64,000 bases of DNA from Pseudanabaena sp. Chao 1811 (GCF_027942295.1 NZ_CP101416.1:1178001-1242000), one strand, 5' to 3'. Shown: positions 44,098 through 54,004, numbered from the stretch's first letter. Notes: generated by a model not told the origin, from the letters alone. Numbers and translations: made by a program.

Positions 44098-45102
44098 AAC
44101 GTGAGTTCGACGGAGTAGACAGAAGCAAAAGAAAAGCTGAGACTAGGTTTGAAGCAAAAAAGGTCTCAGCAATATGAACAATATCGTATCGCACTTAGAT
44201 ATCACACGAATCTTCTGTGAAGTAGATGATTTTTGCCAAAGTTTTGAAAAACACTGGGAAGAGCAACCAATGTTGCCATCAATGATAGGAGAAAGAAAAA
44301 GTCGTTCCAGAATGAGACTGAGTGAAGTGATGACGATAGCGATCGCCTTTCATGGGTCAGGATATAAAACCTTCAAAGAGTTCTATACCCTAACTGTAAT
44401 ACCGTTTTGGCGAAAAGCTTTTCCGCACTTAGTAAGCTACACCCGTTTTGTCGAGCTAATGCCTTGGACAATGATGTTGTTATGTTGCTTTCTCCATACC
44501 CGTAAAGGAGAAGTAACAGGGATATCATTCATTGACTCCACGCCAATAAATGTCTGTGTCCCTTGCCGCGCCCACGCTCACAAAGTATTTAAAGGAATGG
44601 TCAATTGGGGCAAAAACTCAGTCGGATGGCACTTTGGTTTCAAACTACATTTGATTATTAATGACAAAGGGGAATTGCTTGCTTTCAAACTCACACCAGC
44701 CAATGTCGATGACCGTGAACCTGTGCCTGAGATGGCTCAAGACCTCTTTGGTCAATTGTTTGGTGACCGTGGTTATATCTCCCAAAAGTTGTTTGAAAAG
44801 CTCTATGAACAAGGTTTGCAACTGATTACCAAGCGCAAGAAAAATATGAAAAACTGTCTGGTCAAGTTGATTGACAAAATTCTGCTTCGCAAGCGCGCAA
44901 TTATTGAGTCCGTCAATGACCAACTCAAGAACATTTCTCAGATTGAGCATTCTCGTCATCGCAGCTTTTTCAATTTTCTCGTTAATCTTCTTGCTGGCTT
45001 AGTTGCCTATACCTATCGCCAGTCTAAACCTGCTTTAGATCTTCAGCCTAAAGGCTTGCCTGCTCTTCCTCCTGCCATCTTTTAGTTCGTCGAACTCACG
45101 TT
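44098..45102 (+). mobile_element. IS982-family insertion sequence
   Basis: The element is 1005 bp with perfect 15-bp inverted ends AACGTGAGTTCGACG and a 6-bp target duplication GTAGTT (44092-44097 and 45103-45108). One intact transposase gene is inside. Confidence 0.93.
44174..45085 (+). CDS. IS982-family transposase
   Basis: A 303-aa complete DDE transposase. Asp residues lie in SFIDSTPINVC and QLFGDRGYIS, and the Glu in RAIIESVNDQLKNISQIEHSRHRS, a box characteristic of IS982. No frameshift or stop; probably functional. Confidence 0.93.
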   Translation: MNNIVSHLDITRIFCEVDDFCQSFEKHWEEQPMLPSMIGERKSRSRMRLSEVMTIAIAFHGSGYKTFKEFYTLTVIPFWRKAFPHLVSYTRFVELMPWTMMLLCCFLHTRKGEVTGISFIDSTPINVCVPCRAHAHKVFKGMVNWGKNSVGWHFGFKLHLIINDKGELLAFKLTPANVDDREPVPEMAQDLFGQLFGDRGYISQKLFEKLYEQGLQLITKRKKNMKNCLVKLIDKILLRKRAIIESVNDQLKNISQIEHSRHRSFFNFLVNLLAGLVAYTYRQSKPALDLQPKGLPALPPAIF

Positions 45103-45790
45103 GTAGTTAGCACAGCATTCAAGTTACTTCGTGCTTCTGATACAATTCGAGAAAAACTATTTGCTAAAAAGATATCTATCTTCTTTGACGAATTAAATAG
45201 AGTTCCTGATTCAACTAGAAAACAAATGAGGCAAAAGATTGTAGAGTCCCCACAAGAGTTAGAAGAAGTTGGCAATACACTTTTAATGGTCTTGGATAAA
45301 GTGACCGAATTCAACAAGCCCAGATTACTTGGAAATCTTTTTGTTGCTTATCTTGATAATATCATTTCTAAAGAAGATATGCTAAGGCTAATCTATGCCG
45401 TAGAAGTTGCATTTGCGGATGATCTGCGGAAGCTAATACAAAATGGGACAGCATCTGATGTAGGTTCCCATCTTGAATTTTTAGTCCCATCTGGATTGTC
45501 GTGTGTTGTGGCAGGAGGCTGGAGCAATATGGGATCAAGTTCTACGGAAGTTTCCTATAAAACAACCATACTTGCTAACAAAATGTTGCAAGCTTACTAC
45601 CATGTTAATGGAACGCCTAACTTATAGCTTGAGCAATTTCTTACATTAGAGATTGTACGATCTATTTCCAATAAACTCTAATCTGAATACTTAAGCGAAC
45701 CCAAGTCATCGGCTATATAAAAGGATTGATAAAAACTAGCTAGCACCGAATGATAAAGGGGTATCAACTTTGTTAGAACAGCCTCGTTTG

Positions 45791-45820
45791 GGATCGCTTT
45801 TACTACTTACGAGACTTACC
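45791..45820. repeat. Repeat A-like unit
   Basis: GGATCGCTTTTACTACTTACGAGACTTACC; related to the units at 46450-46485 and 47929-47976. Confidence 0.55.
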
Positions 45821-45848
45821 AACTTAAAATGCTACTCAATATTGACAC

Positions 45849-46172
45849 ATGCCTATGATTGAAGATATTCAGACCAAAATTGCCAACGAACAATATGAGT
45901 TTTCTAAACATGCCGTCGATCAATCCATTATTCGCCAAATTCGTTTGCACGAGATCGTAGAAGCGATCGCTAATGGTCAAATCATTGAAGAATATCCCAA
46001 CGACAAATACGCTCCTAGCTGTCTCATTTGTGGCATAACTCAAACTGGTAGAACAATTCATATCCAAAGCAGCTATCCTAGCCGCCCATTGGTTAAAATC
46101 ATTACAGTCTATGAACCTGATCCGAATAAATGGAATAACGATTTCACAGTAAGGAGAAAAAACAATGAATAA
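45849..46172 (+). CDS. DUF4258 family protein (RelE-fold toxin candidate)
   Basis: A 107-aa protein. The pattern YEFSKHAVDQSIIRQIRLHEIVEAIANGQIIEEYPNDKYAPSCLICG fits DUF4258, a RelE/ParE-like family; the word S-x-H-A-x-x-Q/R and the later Arg/His residues are its usual active-site set. It overlaps the next gene by eight bases, and that gene is MqsA-like, so the pair forms a probable TA module of MqsRA style. Confidence 0.87.
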   Translation: MPMIEDIQTKIANEQYEFSKHAVDQSIIRQIRLHEIVEAIANGQIIEEYPNDKYAPSCLICGITQTGRTIHIQSSYPSRPLVKIITVYEPDPNKWNNDFTVRRKNNE

Positions 46173-46383
46173 TGAAGAGCAACTTGTCGAAAAGTATGTA
46201 ACCTACTCATTAGAACTAAACGACAAATTCATCCTGATTGAGAACGTTCCTGCTCGCGTAAACGAAGAAACAGGAGAACAATTCTTTGCTCCATCAACTG
46301 TGATGTTATTGCAAAAAATTATTTTGGATGGTCAAGAACCACAGCGTGTAATTCAGACACATGTTTATAGCTATGCCGCCTAA
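46165..46383 (+). CDS. MqsA/YgiT-like antitoxin lacking the zinc finger
   Basis: A 72-aa protein. EKYVTYSLELNDKFILIENVPARVNEETGEQFFAPSTVMLLQKII matches the middle of YgiT-type antitoxins (VTYxLExxGKxxxIENVPARVCxETGE). The usual N-terminal CxxC zinc-binding part is missing and the Cys of ARVC is Asn. There is no C-terminal DNA-binding HTH. It should still cover the DUF4258 partner. Confidence 0.8.
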   Translation: MNNEEQLVEKYVTYSLELNDKFILIENVPARVNEETGEQFFAPSTVMLLQKIILDGQEPQRVIQTHVYSYAA

Positions 46384-46409
46384 TCTAGAGGCTAATTTTT
46401 TCTCCATTG

Positions 46410-46485
46410 ATGGGATGTTTGGGAAGAGTTGAAGAGAATGGGAAAAAGTGCGATCGCTTTTATTATTTGCGAGACTTACTGATAG
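46410..46485. repeat. Repeat D plus repeat A-like unit
   Basis: Unit D (GGGATGTTTGGGAAGAGTTG... to GCGATCGC) resembles 47188-47236. It runs into CGATCGCTTTTATTATTTGCGAGACTTACTGATAG, an A-like unit that supplies the leader of the DUF433 gene. Confidence 0.55.
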
Positions 46486-46501
46486 AAAAGGAGACATAAA
46501 C

Positions 46502-46828
46502 ATGACACTCAAAGAACTACAACCACAACTACTAGCCCTAACCCCCGAAGAAAAATCTCAAGCAATCCAAATATTAGTACAAAGCCTCAGCAACACATGG
46601 CAAGGCATTGAAAAAAATCCCAGAGTCATGGGCGGAGATGCTTGCATTCGACAAACCCGCATACCCGTATGGCTACTAGTAAGCCTCCAACGCCAAGGCG
46701 CAAGCGAAGCCTACATTCTCGAAGACTATCCTACCCTCTCTGCAACAGATCTAGTAAACGCATGGCGCTATGCCGAAACACACGTTGATGAGATAGAAGC
46801 CGCCATTCATAGGCAAGAGGCGGCTTAG
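46502..46828 (+). CDS. DUF433 antitoxin-like protein
   Basis: The start at 46502 (MTLKELQPQLLALTPEEKSQ) follows AGGAG; the longer frame upstream is built from the repeat. The 108-aa product has an N-terminal helix (TPEEKSQAIQILVQSL) typical of antitoxin leaders and the DUF433 core (GIEKNPRVMGGDACIRQTRIPVWLLVSL; YPTLSATDLVNAWRYAE). It ends one base before the DUF5615 gene. Confidence 0.9.
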   Translation: MTLKELQPQLLALTPEEKSQAIQILVQSLSNTWQGIEKNPRVMGGDACIRQTRIPVWLLVSLQRQGASEAYILEDYPTLSATDLVNAWRYAETHVDEIEAAIHRQEAA

Positions 46829-46829
46829 C

Positions 46830-47171
46830 ATGGCACGTCTCTACGCCGATGAGCAATTCCCTAGAATTGTCGTCAAACTGCTACGCGCACTAGGGCATGA
46901 TATTTTGACAGTCCAAGAAGCAGGAAAAGCCAACCAAAGAATCCCCGATGAAGAAGTATTAGCCTTTGCGATCGCAGATAACCGCACTATATTAACGATT
47001 AATCGAAGTGACTTCATTCGACTGCATAATTTACAACCTAGCCATGCAGGTATTATCGTTTGTACAGAAGACCTCAATAGACAAAGACTAGCTAACCAAA
47101 TTCATGAAGCAATCACCAATACAGCCGATCTAACCAACATACTAATTCGTATAAATCGTCCTAGCAAATAA
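46830..47171 (+). CDS. DUF5615 PIN-like toxin
   Basis: A 113-aa complete protein. Asp residues stand in ARLYADEQFPRIVVKLL, AFAIADNRTILTINRSDFIRLH and in the middle region, consistent with a minimal PIN-like nuclease. It is the partner of the DUF433 gene just before it. Compare the truncated copy at 35030. Confidence 0.9.
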   Translation: MARLYADEQFPRIVVKLLRALGHDILTVQEAGKANQRIPDEEVLAFAIADNRTILTINRSDFIRLHNLQPSHAGIIVCTEDLNRQRLANQIHEAITNTADLTNILIRINRPSK

Positions 47172-47187
47172 AGATTGCTTCGCCATT

Positions 47188-47236
47188 AGCAGGATATTTG
47201 GAAAGAGTTGAGAGTGATTGGAGAAAAGGCAATCGC
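47188..47236. repeat. Repeat D, second copy
   Basis: AGCAGGATATTTGGAAAGAG-TTGAGAGTGATTGGAGAAAAGGCAATCGC; colinear with 46410-46457. Confidence 0.5.
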
Positions 47237-47327
47237 GGTTTGTAGCAACGGATAGATGCTCACAGGTTATGGAGACTGGATGGGCGATCGCTGTTAATAT
47301 CAAAGAAGTTTTATAGGGCATAGGGCT

Positions 47328-47885
47328 ATGACCACGACAGCAATTCGACCCATAACTATAGATGAGTTTTTGCAATTGCCAGAGACGAAACCAGCCTCTG
47401 AATTTATTCATGGACAAATCATACAGAAGCCAATGCCACAAGGAGAACATAGTTTATTACAAGGTACACTCTGCCAAACTATTAGCCAAATTGCTCAACC
47501 AAAGCAAATTGCTCTAGCCTTTCCAGAGTTACGCTGTGTTTTTGGTGGATTAGCGATTGTCCCAGACATAGCCGTATTTCGTTGGGAGAGAATCCCCCGT
47601 TCCCCATCAGGTCGCATCGCCAATCGTTTTGAAATTAATCCAGATTGGGCAATTGAAATTCTTTCTCCAGATCAACGATACAAGCAAGTTTTAGGTAAGC
47701 TGCTGCACTGTGCGGAATATGGTACTGAGCTAGGCTGGTTGCTTGATGCTGAGGATGAGAGCGTTTTGGTAGTAGATAGCGATCGCCGCGTTAGAGAATT
47801 TACAAATAGCGATCGCTTACCAGTTCTAACAGGAATTGATTTAGAACTGACGGTTGAGCAAGTTTTTAGCTGGCTAAGTCTTTAG
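47328..47885 (+). CDS. Uma2-family (PD-(D/E)xK) endonuclease-like protein
   Basis: A 185-aa protein of standard Uma2 length. ITIDEFLQLPETKPASEFIHGQIIQKPMPQGEHSLLQ is the N-terminal signature. The nuclease core is VPDIAVFRWERIP and DWAIEILSPDQRYKQVLGKLLHCAEYG (PD...E-x-x motifs). Members are very numerous in cyanobacteria; function is not established. Confidence 0.92.
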   Translation: MTTTAIRPITIDEFLQLPETKPASEFIHGQIIQKPMPQGEHSLLQGTLCQTISQIAQPKQIALAFPELRCVFGGLAIVPDIAVFRWERIPRSPSGRIANRFEINPDWAIEILSPDQRYKQVLGKLLHCAEYGTELGWLLDAEDESVLVVDSDRRVREFTNSDRLPVLTGIDLELTVEQVFSWLSL

Positions 47886-48185
47886 CTCATTGATTTTTGT
47901 GATATCGCAGGTTGTGATGGTTAGATAGGCGATCACGCTTTTACTACCTGCAAGACTTAATGATGGGGCGATCGCCGAACTGACGTTAATACAAGTGGCT
48001 ATAGCGATAACCATCAAATTAGGGCAAAATAACAGAGATGTGGTGCGACGGATAAGGACAAACTCTTCTAAAAAACGAGTTTTTAATGCTCAACTGAATG
48101 GGCAAGTTTGCTGCTCTTTTCATTTCTGCTTTTGCCAACTCATTAATTTTTCATGGCAGAAACAAGCTATAAGCACTGTATAACT
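47886..48185. other. Intergenic region with a repeat
   Basis: It holds the A-like repeat at 47929-47976. The 62-residue plus-strand frame at 47995 has no ribosome site and biased composition, so it is not accepted. Confidence 0.45.
47929..47976. repeat. Repeat A-like unit, HIP1-bracketed
   Basis: GGCGATCACGCTTTTACTACCTGCAAGACTTAATGATGGGGCGATCGCC in outline; like 46450-46485 with an added closing HIP1 site. Confidence 0.6.
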
Positions 48186-49736
48186 ATGATCAAAACCGCA
48201 ATTACGAAGATCTCAATAGTAGGAATTTTCCCACTAATGTGTAGTCTCGCTCCTGCTCTAGATACGATCGCCTTAGCCCAAACCTTGCCTACCTCAACGA
48301 GTAAGATTGCTCAGAGTACTCCACTGGCAAACACAACAATTAAGCTGGTAGAAAGGGCAAATTCCTTAAGGGAGCAAAATCAACTTGATCGCGCTATGGC
48401 TTTATATCGCCAAGCGATCGCCACAAGTCCAGAGTTTGTACCTGCCTACTATGGTTTAGGAGTAACTTTGCGCCAAAAGGGGGACATTCAAGGTGCAATC
48501 GAAGCCCATCGCCAAGCAATTACCATTGATAAAAACTATACGCCTGCCTATTACGGGTTAGGGATTGCGCTGTATCAAAAAGGGGATACGAATGGCGCGA
48601 TCGAGGCATATAACCAATTTATCCAACTTAGCAAAGCGGATACAAATCTTGCGCCTGTGTACTACAACTTGGGGCTTGCCCATGAGCGACGCAATAATAT
48701 TGATGGAGCAATCAGCGCTTTTCGGAAGGCAATAGAATTTGATCCTAAATATGCCCTTGCCCATAACGGTTTAGGTACAGTGCTCCGTCGGCAAGGGAAT
48801 CGTCAAGAAGCGATCGCAGCCTATCGTCGGGCGATCGAGCTTGCACCACAATATGCCGTTGCCCATTTTGCTTTAGGTATTTCTCTATATGAAGAAAGAG
48901 ACTACGTAGGCTCAATTGATGCTTATAAACGGGTAGTCGCCATCGATCCTAATTTCCCTAATGTTTATTACAATCTGGGGCTAACCTATAACCAATTAGG
49001 TGATCACCAAAGTGCCATAGCTACTTTTCGTAAAGCGCTGGAGCAAGATCCTCGCAATGCCGATATTTATGCCGCATTGGGTAGCGCTCTATTGCGGGAA
49101 GAAAATATCCCCGAAGCGGCGGAAGCTTTTAAACGTAGTACCGAAATTAATCCCAAGGTAGCGAGTAATTTCAATGGCTTAGGGTTAGCCCTGCGTCGCC
49201 AAGGAGATCTTGAAGGAGCGATCGCTGCCTATGAGCAATCTATTTCCATTAACCCCAGCTATGCAGCCGCCTACAACAATCTCGGTCGGGTTCTGTCCGA
49301 TCAAAATCGCAATAATGAAGCCATTGCCGCATTTCGCCGCGCGATCGCCCTTGACAACAGAAATGCCGTTGCCTATAGCAATCTAGGCAATCTTTTGCGC
49401 TCTCAAGGCAATATTGATGAGGCGATCGAGGCTTTCCAAAAAACCATTGCGATCGGCAAAGAAGATTTATGGGTGGACTATACCAGCTTAGGGCTTGCCT
49501 ATGCCGATCGCGGTAAGTTAGGGGATGCCCAAACAGCCTATCTCAAGGCGCTAGATTTAAATCCCAAATTTGCCAAGGCTTATTTTGGTTTAGGCGCTTT
49601 GTATACCCTGAGAGGTGAAGTGAGTAATGCCATTCGCTCCTATCAAGAGGCTCTTAAGCTATACGAAGAAACACGCGAGGCTGAATGGATTAAGCGGACT
49701 CAGCAAGCAATTCAAGCATTGCAAGGAATTACCTAA
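48186..49736 (+). CDS. Secreted tetratricopeptide-repeat protein
   Basis: From ATG 48186 the product is 516 aa. The signal peptide (MIKTAITKISIVGIFPLMCSLAPALDTIALAQ) is followed by about twelve TPR units (ALYRQAIATSPEFVPAYYGLG, AIEAHRQAITIDKNYTPAYYGLG and so on). TPR arrays bind partner proteins; here in the periplasm or lumen. No catalytic domain is present. The start at 48153 would put extra residues before the signal and is less likely. Confidence 0.9.
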   Translation: MIKTAITKISIVGIFPLMCSLAPALDTIALAQTLPTSTSKIAQSTPLANTTIKLVERANSLREQNQLDRAMALYRQAIATSPEFVPAYYGLGVTLRQKGDIQGAIEAHRQAITIDKNYTPAYYGLGIALYQKGDTNGAIEAYNQFIQLSKADTNLAPVYYNLGLAHERRNNIDGAISAFRKAIEFDPKYALAHNGLGTVLRRQGNRQEAIAAYRRAIELAPQYAVAHFALGISLYEERDYVGSIDAYKRVVAIDPNFPNVYYNLGLTYNQLGDHQSAIATFRKALEQDPRNADIYAALGSALLREENIPEAAEAFKRSTEINPKVASNFNGLGLALRRQGDLEGAIAAYEQSISINPSYAAAYNNLGRVLSDQNRNNEAIAAFRRAIALDNRNAVAYSNLGNLLRSQGNIDEAIEAFQKTIAIGKEDLWVDYTSLGLAYADRGKLGDAQTAYLKALDLNPKFAKAYFGLGALYTLRGEVSNAIRSYQEALKLYEETREAEWIKRTQQAIQALQGIT

Positions 49737-49831
49737 AGTAAATAACTTAGGAATAACTTAGGGCATCATCAAACATTGCCCTAAGTCATTGACTTGAGGC
49801 ATGTTACAGCGCTTTGCGCTTAATTAGAACC

Positions 49832-49882
49832 CAGAAATATTTTTGAAAGCGGCGCTTCGCGCCGCTTTCAAAAATATTTCTG
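49832..49882. repeat. 24-bp perfect palindrome, GGCGC-TTC
   Basis: Arms 49832-49855 and 49859-49882 are exact complements (CAGAAATATTTTTGAAAGCG + GCGC) with loop TTC. It could end the TPR gene, 96 bases upstream, and the minus-strand small frame. Confidence 0.75.
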
Positions 49883-49944
49883 TACTACTCAAAGCCTCAA
49901 TAGACTGTAATGGATGTGGCAAGTATATAAACACCAATAGCAGC

Positions 49945-50109
49945 TTAACGAATCTCTACAAGTTCACCTATGCCAACACAGGCAATTCGATCCTGCTCTG
50001 GAATAAACAAATAAGCATCTTTACCAGAAATATTCACACAGTAGCCAATCCACCTCATGCTGATATGGCGAAATTTTCGGTTATTTACATATGGATTATT
50101 AACATTCAA
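49945..50109 (-). CDS. Possible small protein, 54 aa
   Basis: From a TTG with GAGGTGAG just before it, the minus strand reads 54 codons including KFRHISMRWIGYCVNISGKD and DAYLFIPEQDRIACVGIGEL. The composition (strands with alternating hydrophobics, no repeats) is better than the longer plus-strand frame over the same bases. A non-ATG start and lack of a recognised family keep confidence low. Confidence 0.4.
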   Translation of the reverse strand: MNVNNPYVNNRKFRHISMRWIGYCVNISGKDAYLFIPEQDRIACVGIGELVEIR

Positions 50110-51373
<1,264 letters not shown>

Positions 51374-51374
51374 A

Positions 51375-51406
51375 TTAGAGAAGGGTGCAAAAGCACCCTT
51401 CTCTAA
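51375..51406 (+). terminator. Terminator after fabG
   Basis: A 14-bp stem TTAGAGAAGGGTGC with loop AAAA. Confidence 0.8.
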
Positions 51407-51430
51407 GTTTATGGAATTAAGAGGGATCTT

Positions 51431-51916
51431 ATGCGTCGCACCTTGAAAATTTTGCTAATTGGCATATTGGGGATTTTGTGTATGGTAATTAGTCCCCATC
51501 CTGCGATCGCCTCACCCGTCAGCACAACTGCCAAACTAGCCGCGATTGATTTCACGAAGCAACAGACGATTACAGTTAATGTCAGTCTCAGTAATGCCGC
51601 TAACGAATTAAAATTTACGCCTGATCGCTTTACCTTTAACGCAGGCAAGCGTTACAAACTGATCCTCAGTAATCCTAGCGGCATGAAACATTATTTCACC
51701 AGCAAAGATTTTGCTGATGCGGTCTGGACGCAGAACGTCGTGGCTGGCAATGTGGAAATTAAGGGCAATATCCGCGAATTAGAACTAAAGCCTAATGCCA
51801 CTGCTGAATGGACTTTTGTGCCAATTAAATCAGGAACCTATGAACTGCATTGTGCGATCGCTGGTCACACCGAAGCAGGAATGCGTGGCAGCATCACAAT
51901 TCAACCAAGCATTTAA
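51431..51916 (+). CDS. Secreted cupredoxin-domain protein
   Basis: A 161-aa protein. The signal peptide is ILLIGILGILCMVIS, cleavage near AIA-SPV. The domain has FTPDRFTFNAGKRYKLILSN and copper ligands His87 (MKHYF), Cys141 (LHCAIAGH), His146 and Met151 (GM), the type 1 copper set. It resembles plastocyanin-like or SoxE-like proteins more than plastocyanin itself. It should act in the periplasm or lumen as an electron carrier or copper chaperone. Confidence 0.9.
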   Translation: MRRTLKILLIGILGILCMVISPHPAIASPVSTTAKLAAIDFTKQQTITVNVSLSNAANELKFTPDRFTFNAGKRYKLILSNPSGMKHYFTSKDFADAVWTQNVVAGNVEIKGNIRELELKPNATAEWTFVPIKSGTYELHCAIAGHTEAGMRGSITIQPSI

Positions 51917-52260
51917 TTGATATTTATTATTTGCTTAGCTTTCTGTGTAAGTACTTCATCCATCCAAGCATTTATGCTTTTACCAACTTTAGTAGCAGCA
52001 AGATGGATTAACTTGTGATGATCAGGCGTAGTCCGAAAAGGTAGCTTACCTGAATAAGGTTTATCAGGATCTTTTCCCCGTTCTGCACAAAACTCTAAAT
52101 AATCATCTACCCCATCTTTAAAGTCCTGAGTTGCTTCCTCAATAGTTTTACCTCGAAATGTAATTACATCAGTGATGTCTAAGATTCGACCATGTAAAAT
52201 AGCCGACTCAATATCAACTTCAATTTTTCCCGTATATCCTTTATAAGTAATAATGCTCAT
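51913..52260 (-). CDS. hicB: HicB-family antitoxin
   Basis: A 115-aa protein. The N-terminal partial RNase H-like fold starts MSIITYKGYTGKIEVDIESAILHGRILDI and contains TIEEATQDFKDGVDDYLEFCAERGKDP. The C-terminal ribbon-helix-helix region (PDHHKLIHLAATKVGKSINAWMDEVL) binds DNA. It is downstream of HicA on the same strand, the usual toxin-first order of hicAB. Its stop meets the cupredoxin stop head-on with a four-base overlap. Confidence 0.9.
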   Translation of the reverse strand: MSIITYKGYTGKIEVDIESAILHGRILDITDVITFRGKTIEEATQDFKDGVDDYLEFCAERGKDPDKPYSGKLPFRTTPDHHKLIHLAATKVGKSINAWMDEVLTQKAKQIININ

Positions 52261-52346
52261 ATATTCCTGTTTTTCTCTGCGAGTTTTGAATTAACGGGGG
52301 CAGTTATAATCCTGCCCCCATGTATTTATCTAATTTTCATTAGTTG

Positions 52347-52607
52347 TTATTCTTCAGGTAAACATCCTGCCGCCTCCAAAAAATCACGCAAATCTTTGAC
52401 TACATATCTCTTTATTTCTGGAGTGGGATGGGGCTCATGAAAGTGACCATCTTTACCATTTAACTCAAACATAACTCTTGACCCTCTTCCTTCCTTTATT
52501 TTTCCACCTAAACTTTTTATTAATCTTTTTACATCATCAAATCTAATATCTGAGCTTATAGGGTCTTCAAAAATTGCTTTTAGGATTTTCTTATTTTTAG
52601 TGTTCAA
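52347..52607 (-). CDS. hicA: HicA-family mRNA interferase toxin
   Basis: From a TTG at 52607 (AGAGG nine bases upstream) the 86-aa product fits HicA length and starts MNTKNKKILKAIFEDP. The key His is in DGHFHEPHPTPEIKRYVVKDLRDFLEAAG, and GGKIKEGRGSRVMFEL is the dsRBD-like core. A longer frame to 52670 adds 21 residues of Lys/Phe-rich text that are not in the family. The product cleaves mRNA and is neutralised by HicB. Confidence 0.85.
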   Translation of the reverse strand: MNTKNKKILKAIFEDPISSDIRFDDVKRLIKSLGGKIKEGRGSRVMFELNGKDGHFHEPHPTPEIKRYVVKDLRDFLEAAGCLPEE

Positions 52608-52726
52608 AAGTTTGAACCTCTTTTTTCTAAAGAACTTCTTTATGATATCACTTTTTGATATCATTGTCAAAATATTTAGACACCAATATATTTCTAATTC
52701 AGCTCTAGTCTAGGGATTACATACTC

Positions 52727-53542
52727 ATGCGTTCGATATTTGCAATTTTTCTTACTTTATTTTTATTTTTTCATTCCGCAGCGATCGCACCAGTACAGGC
52801 GCAACTAAATATTACCGAAGCAGAATCTAATCAACTGGATGACCTCGTTAAAAAAGCTTTTGCTGCCACGGATGCGGGCGAATTTCCCAAGGCTGAATGG
52901 TATTGGACAGACTTAATCAAGCTCTATCCCAATAATGCCGCAGGTTGGAGCAATCGAGGCAATGCCAAAATGAGTCAAAATCGCCCACAGGAAGCCCTCG
53001 AAGATTACAACAAATCCGTAGAGCTTGCACCAAATTTTCCTGATCCTTACCTCAATCGTGGGGCAGCTTTAGAAGGTTTGGGCAAATGGGAGGAGGCGAT
53101 CGCCGATTATGATCGCGTGTTAGCCATCGATCCCCAAGATGCGGCTGCCTATAACAATCGTGGTAATGCCAAGGCTGGGTTAGGTAAATGGCAAGAGGCG
53201 ATCGCTGATTATCAAAAAGCGATGCAGGTAAATTCGCGATTTAGTACTGCCTTTGGTAATAATGCGATCGCTTTGTATGAGGTCGGTGTTCAAACTGGTG
53301 ATACCAATACTGCAATCAAGGCGATGAAAAATATCCTACGCAAATATCCTAATTACACCGATGTGCGGGCGGCTCTCACTGCAGCTCTCTGGGCTGACAA
53401 GAAACAGGGCGAAGCGGAAAGTAATTGGGTATCTGTAGAAAATCTCGATCCACGCTACCGAGATATTAATTGGGTCAAAAATATTCGTCGCTGGCCCCCA
53501 TCCCTAGTTGATGCCCTCGAAAAATTTCTCACTTTAAAATAA
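52727..53542 (+). CDS. Secreted TPR protein
   Basis: A 271-aa protein. A signal peptide (MRSIFAIFLTLFLFFHSAAIAPVQAQ) is followed by four or five TPR units (GWSNRGNAKMSQNRPQEALEDYNKSVELAP and next). It resembles lumenal TPR proteins of cyanobacteria and plants. No enzyme motif. A terminator follows. Confidence 0.9.
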   Translation: MRSIFAIFLTLFLFFHSAAIAPVQAQLNITEAESNQLDDLVKKAFAATDAGEFPKAEWYWTDLIKLYPNNAAGWSNRGNAKMSQNRPQEALEDYNKSVELAPNFPDPYLNRGAALEGLGKWEEAIADYDRVLAIDPQDAAAYNNRGNAKAGLGKWQEAIADYQKAMQVNSRFSTAFGNNAIALYEVGVQTGDTNTAIKAMKNILRKYPNYTDVRAALTAALWADKKQGEAESNWVSVENLDPRYRDINWVKNIRRWPPSLVDALEKFLTLK

Positions 53543-53577
53543 ATAAAAAAGCGGCGCATAGCGTCGCTTTTTTATTT
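53541..53577. terminator. Terminator between convergent genes
   Basis: Stem AATAAAAAAGCGGCGC/GCGTCGCTTTTTTATT with loop ATA and one G-T pair; it overlaps the TPR stop and is two bases from the next stop. Confidence 0.85.
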
Positions 53578-53578
53578 A

Positions 53579-53917
53579 TTAATTACTTGCAGGATTACTT
53601 GCGGGGATAGAAAACTTAACTTCACGGCGTTGTTGGTTTTTAAAACTAGAAACCGCTTCATCGAAAGACTCAGCTTGATCAGCTCTAAACTTTTCAGGAG
53701 AACGACCTCCAGCGAGATTAATGTTATTTATCAACTGAAGTAAGTTGAGATTACTACCACCGATATTGAGGGAGCCTTTTTCTTGCTGTTGGGCTTCCCG
53801 CAAGGTTTGCTCAGATAATGTCGTTGCCGTATTTACTTGCGCGATCGCCCCAGCCGCAGTAAACATTGTGGCTGAGACTAAACTTGTCGCAACTACAGAA
53901 ATGGTCTTGCCGATCAT
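53579..53917 (-). CDS. Small secreted hypothetical protein
   Basis: A 112-aa protein with signal peptide (ISVVATSLVSATMFTAAGAIA-QVN). The mature part is polar with LNIGGSNLNLLQLINNINLAGG and EAVSSFKNQQRREVKFSIP. No family is recognised. Probably periplasmic. Confidence 0.7.
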   Translation of the reverse strand: MIGKTISVVATSLVSATMFTAAGAIAQVNTATTLSEQTLREAQQQEKGSLNIGGSNLNLLQLINNINLAGGRSPEKFRADQAESFDEAVSSFKNQQRREVKFSIPASNPASN

Positions 53918-54004
53918 CGGTTTAGCTCCTTGGTAACATCTACTTACTAGTCTATATCAAATTTTTTGAGTAGCGTAGAACTCAACGGGGAAGTACGCCT
54001 AAAT

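Larger units (their letters stand above)
43984..45627 (+). pseudogene. Unknown protein gene split by an IS982 element
   Basis: The 5' piece 43984-44097 and the 3' piece 45109-45627 join across a GTAGTT duplication to give exactly 211 codons (210 aa). The joint reads SEVPVVSTAFKLL. The reconstructed protein is helical (VVSTAFKLLRASDTIREKLFAKK; ELEEVGNTLLMVLDKVTEF) with a weakly hydrophobic C-terminal part (LSCVVAGGW). I do not recognise a named family. Its setting in a TA-rich island suggests an accessory, possibly defence or phage-related, role, which is only context. Confidence 0.8.

Noticed and set aside
47995-48183. 62-codon plus-strand open frame before the TPR gene
   Set aside because: No ribosome site, odd Cys/Phe-rich end, and it overlaps the leader of a well supported gene.
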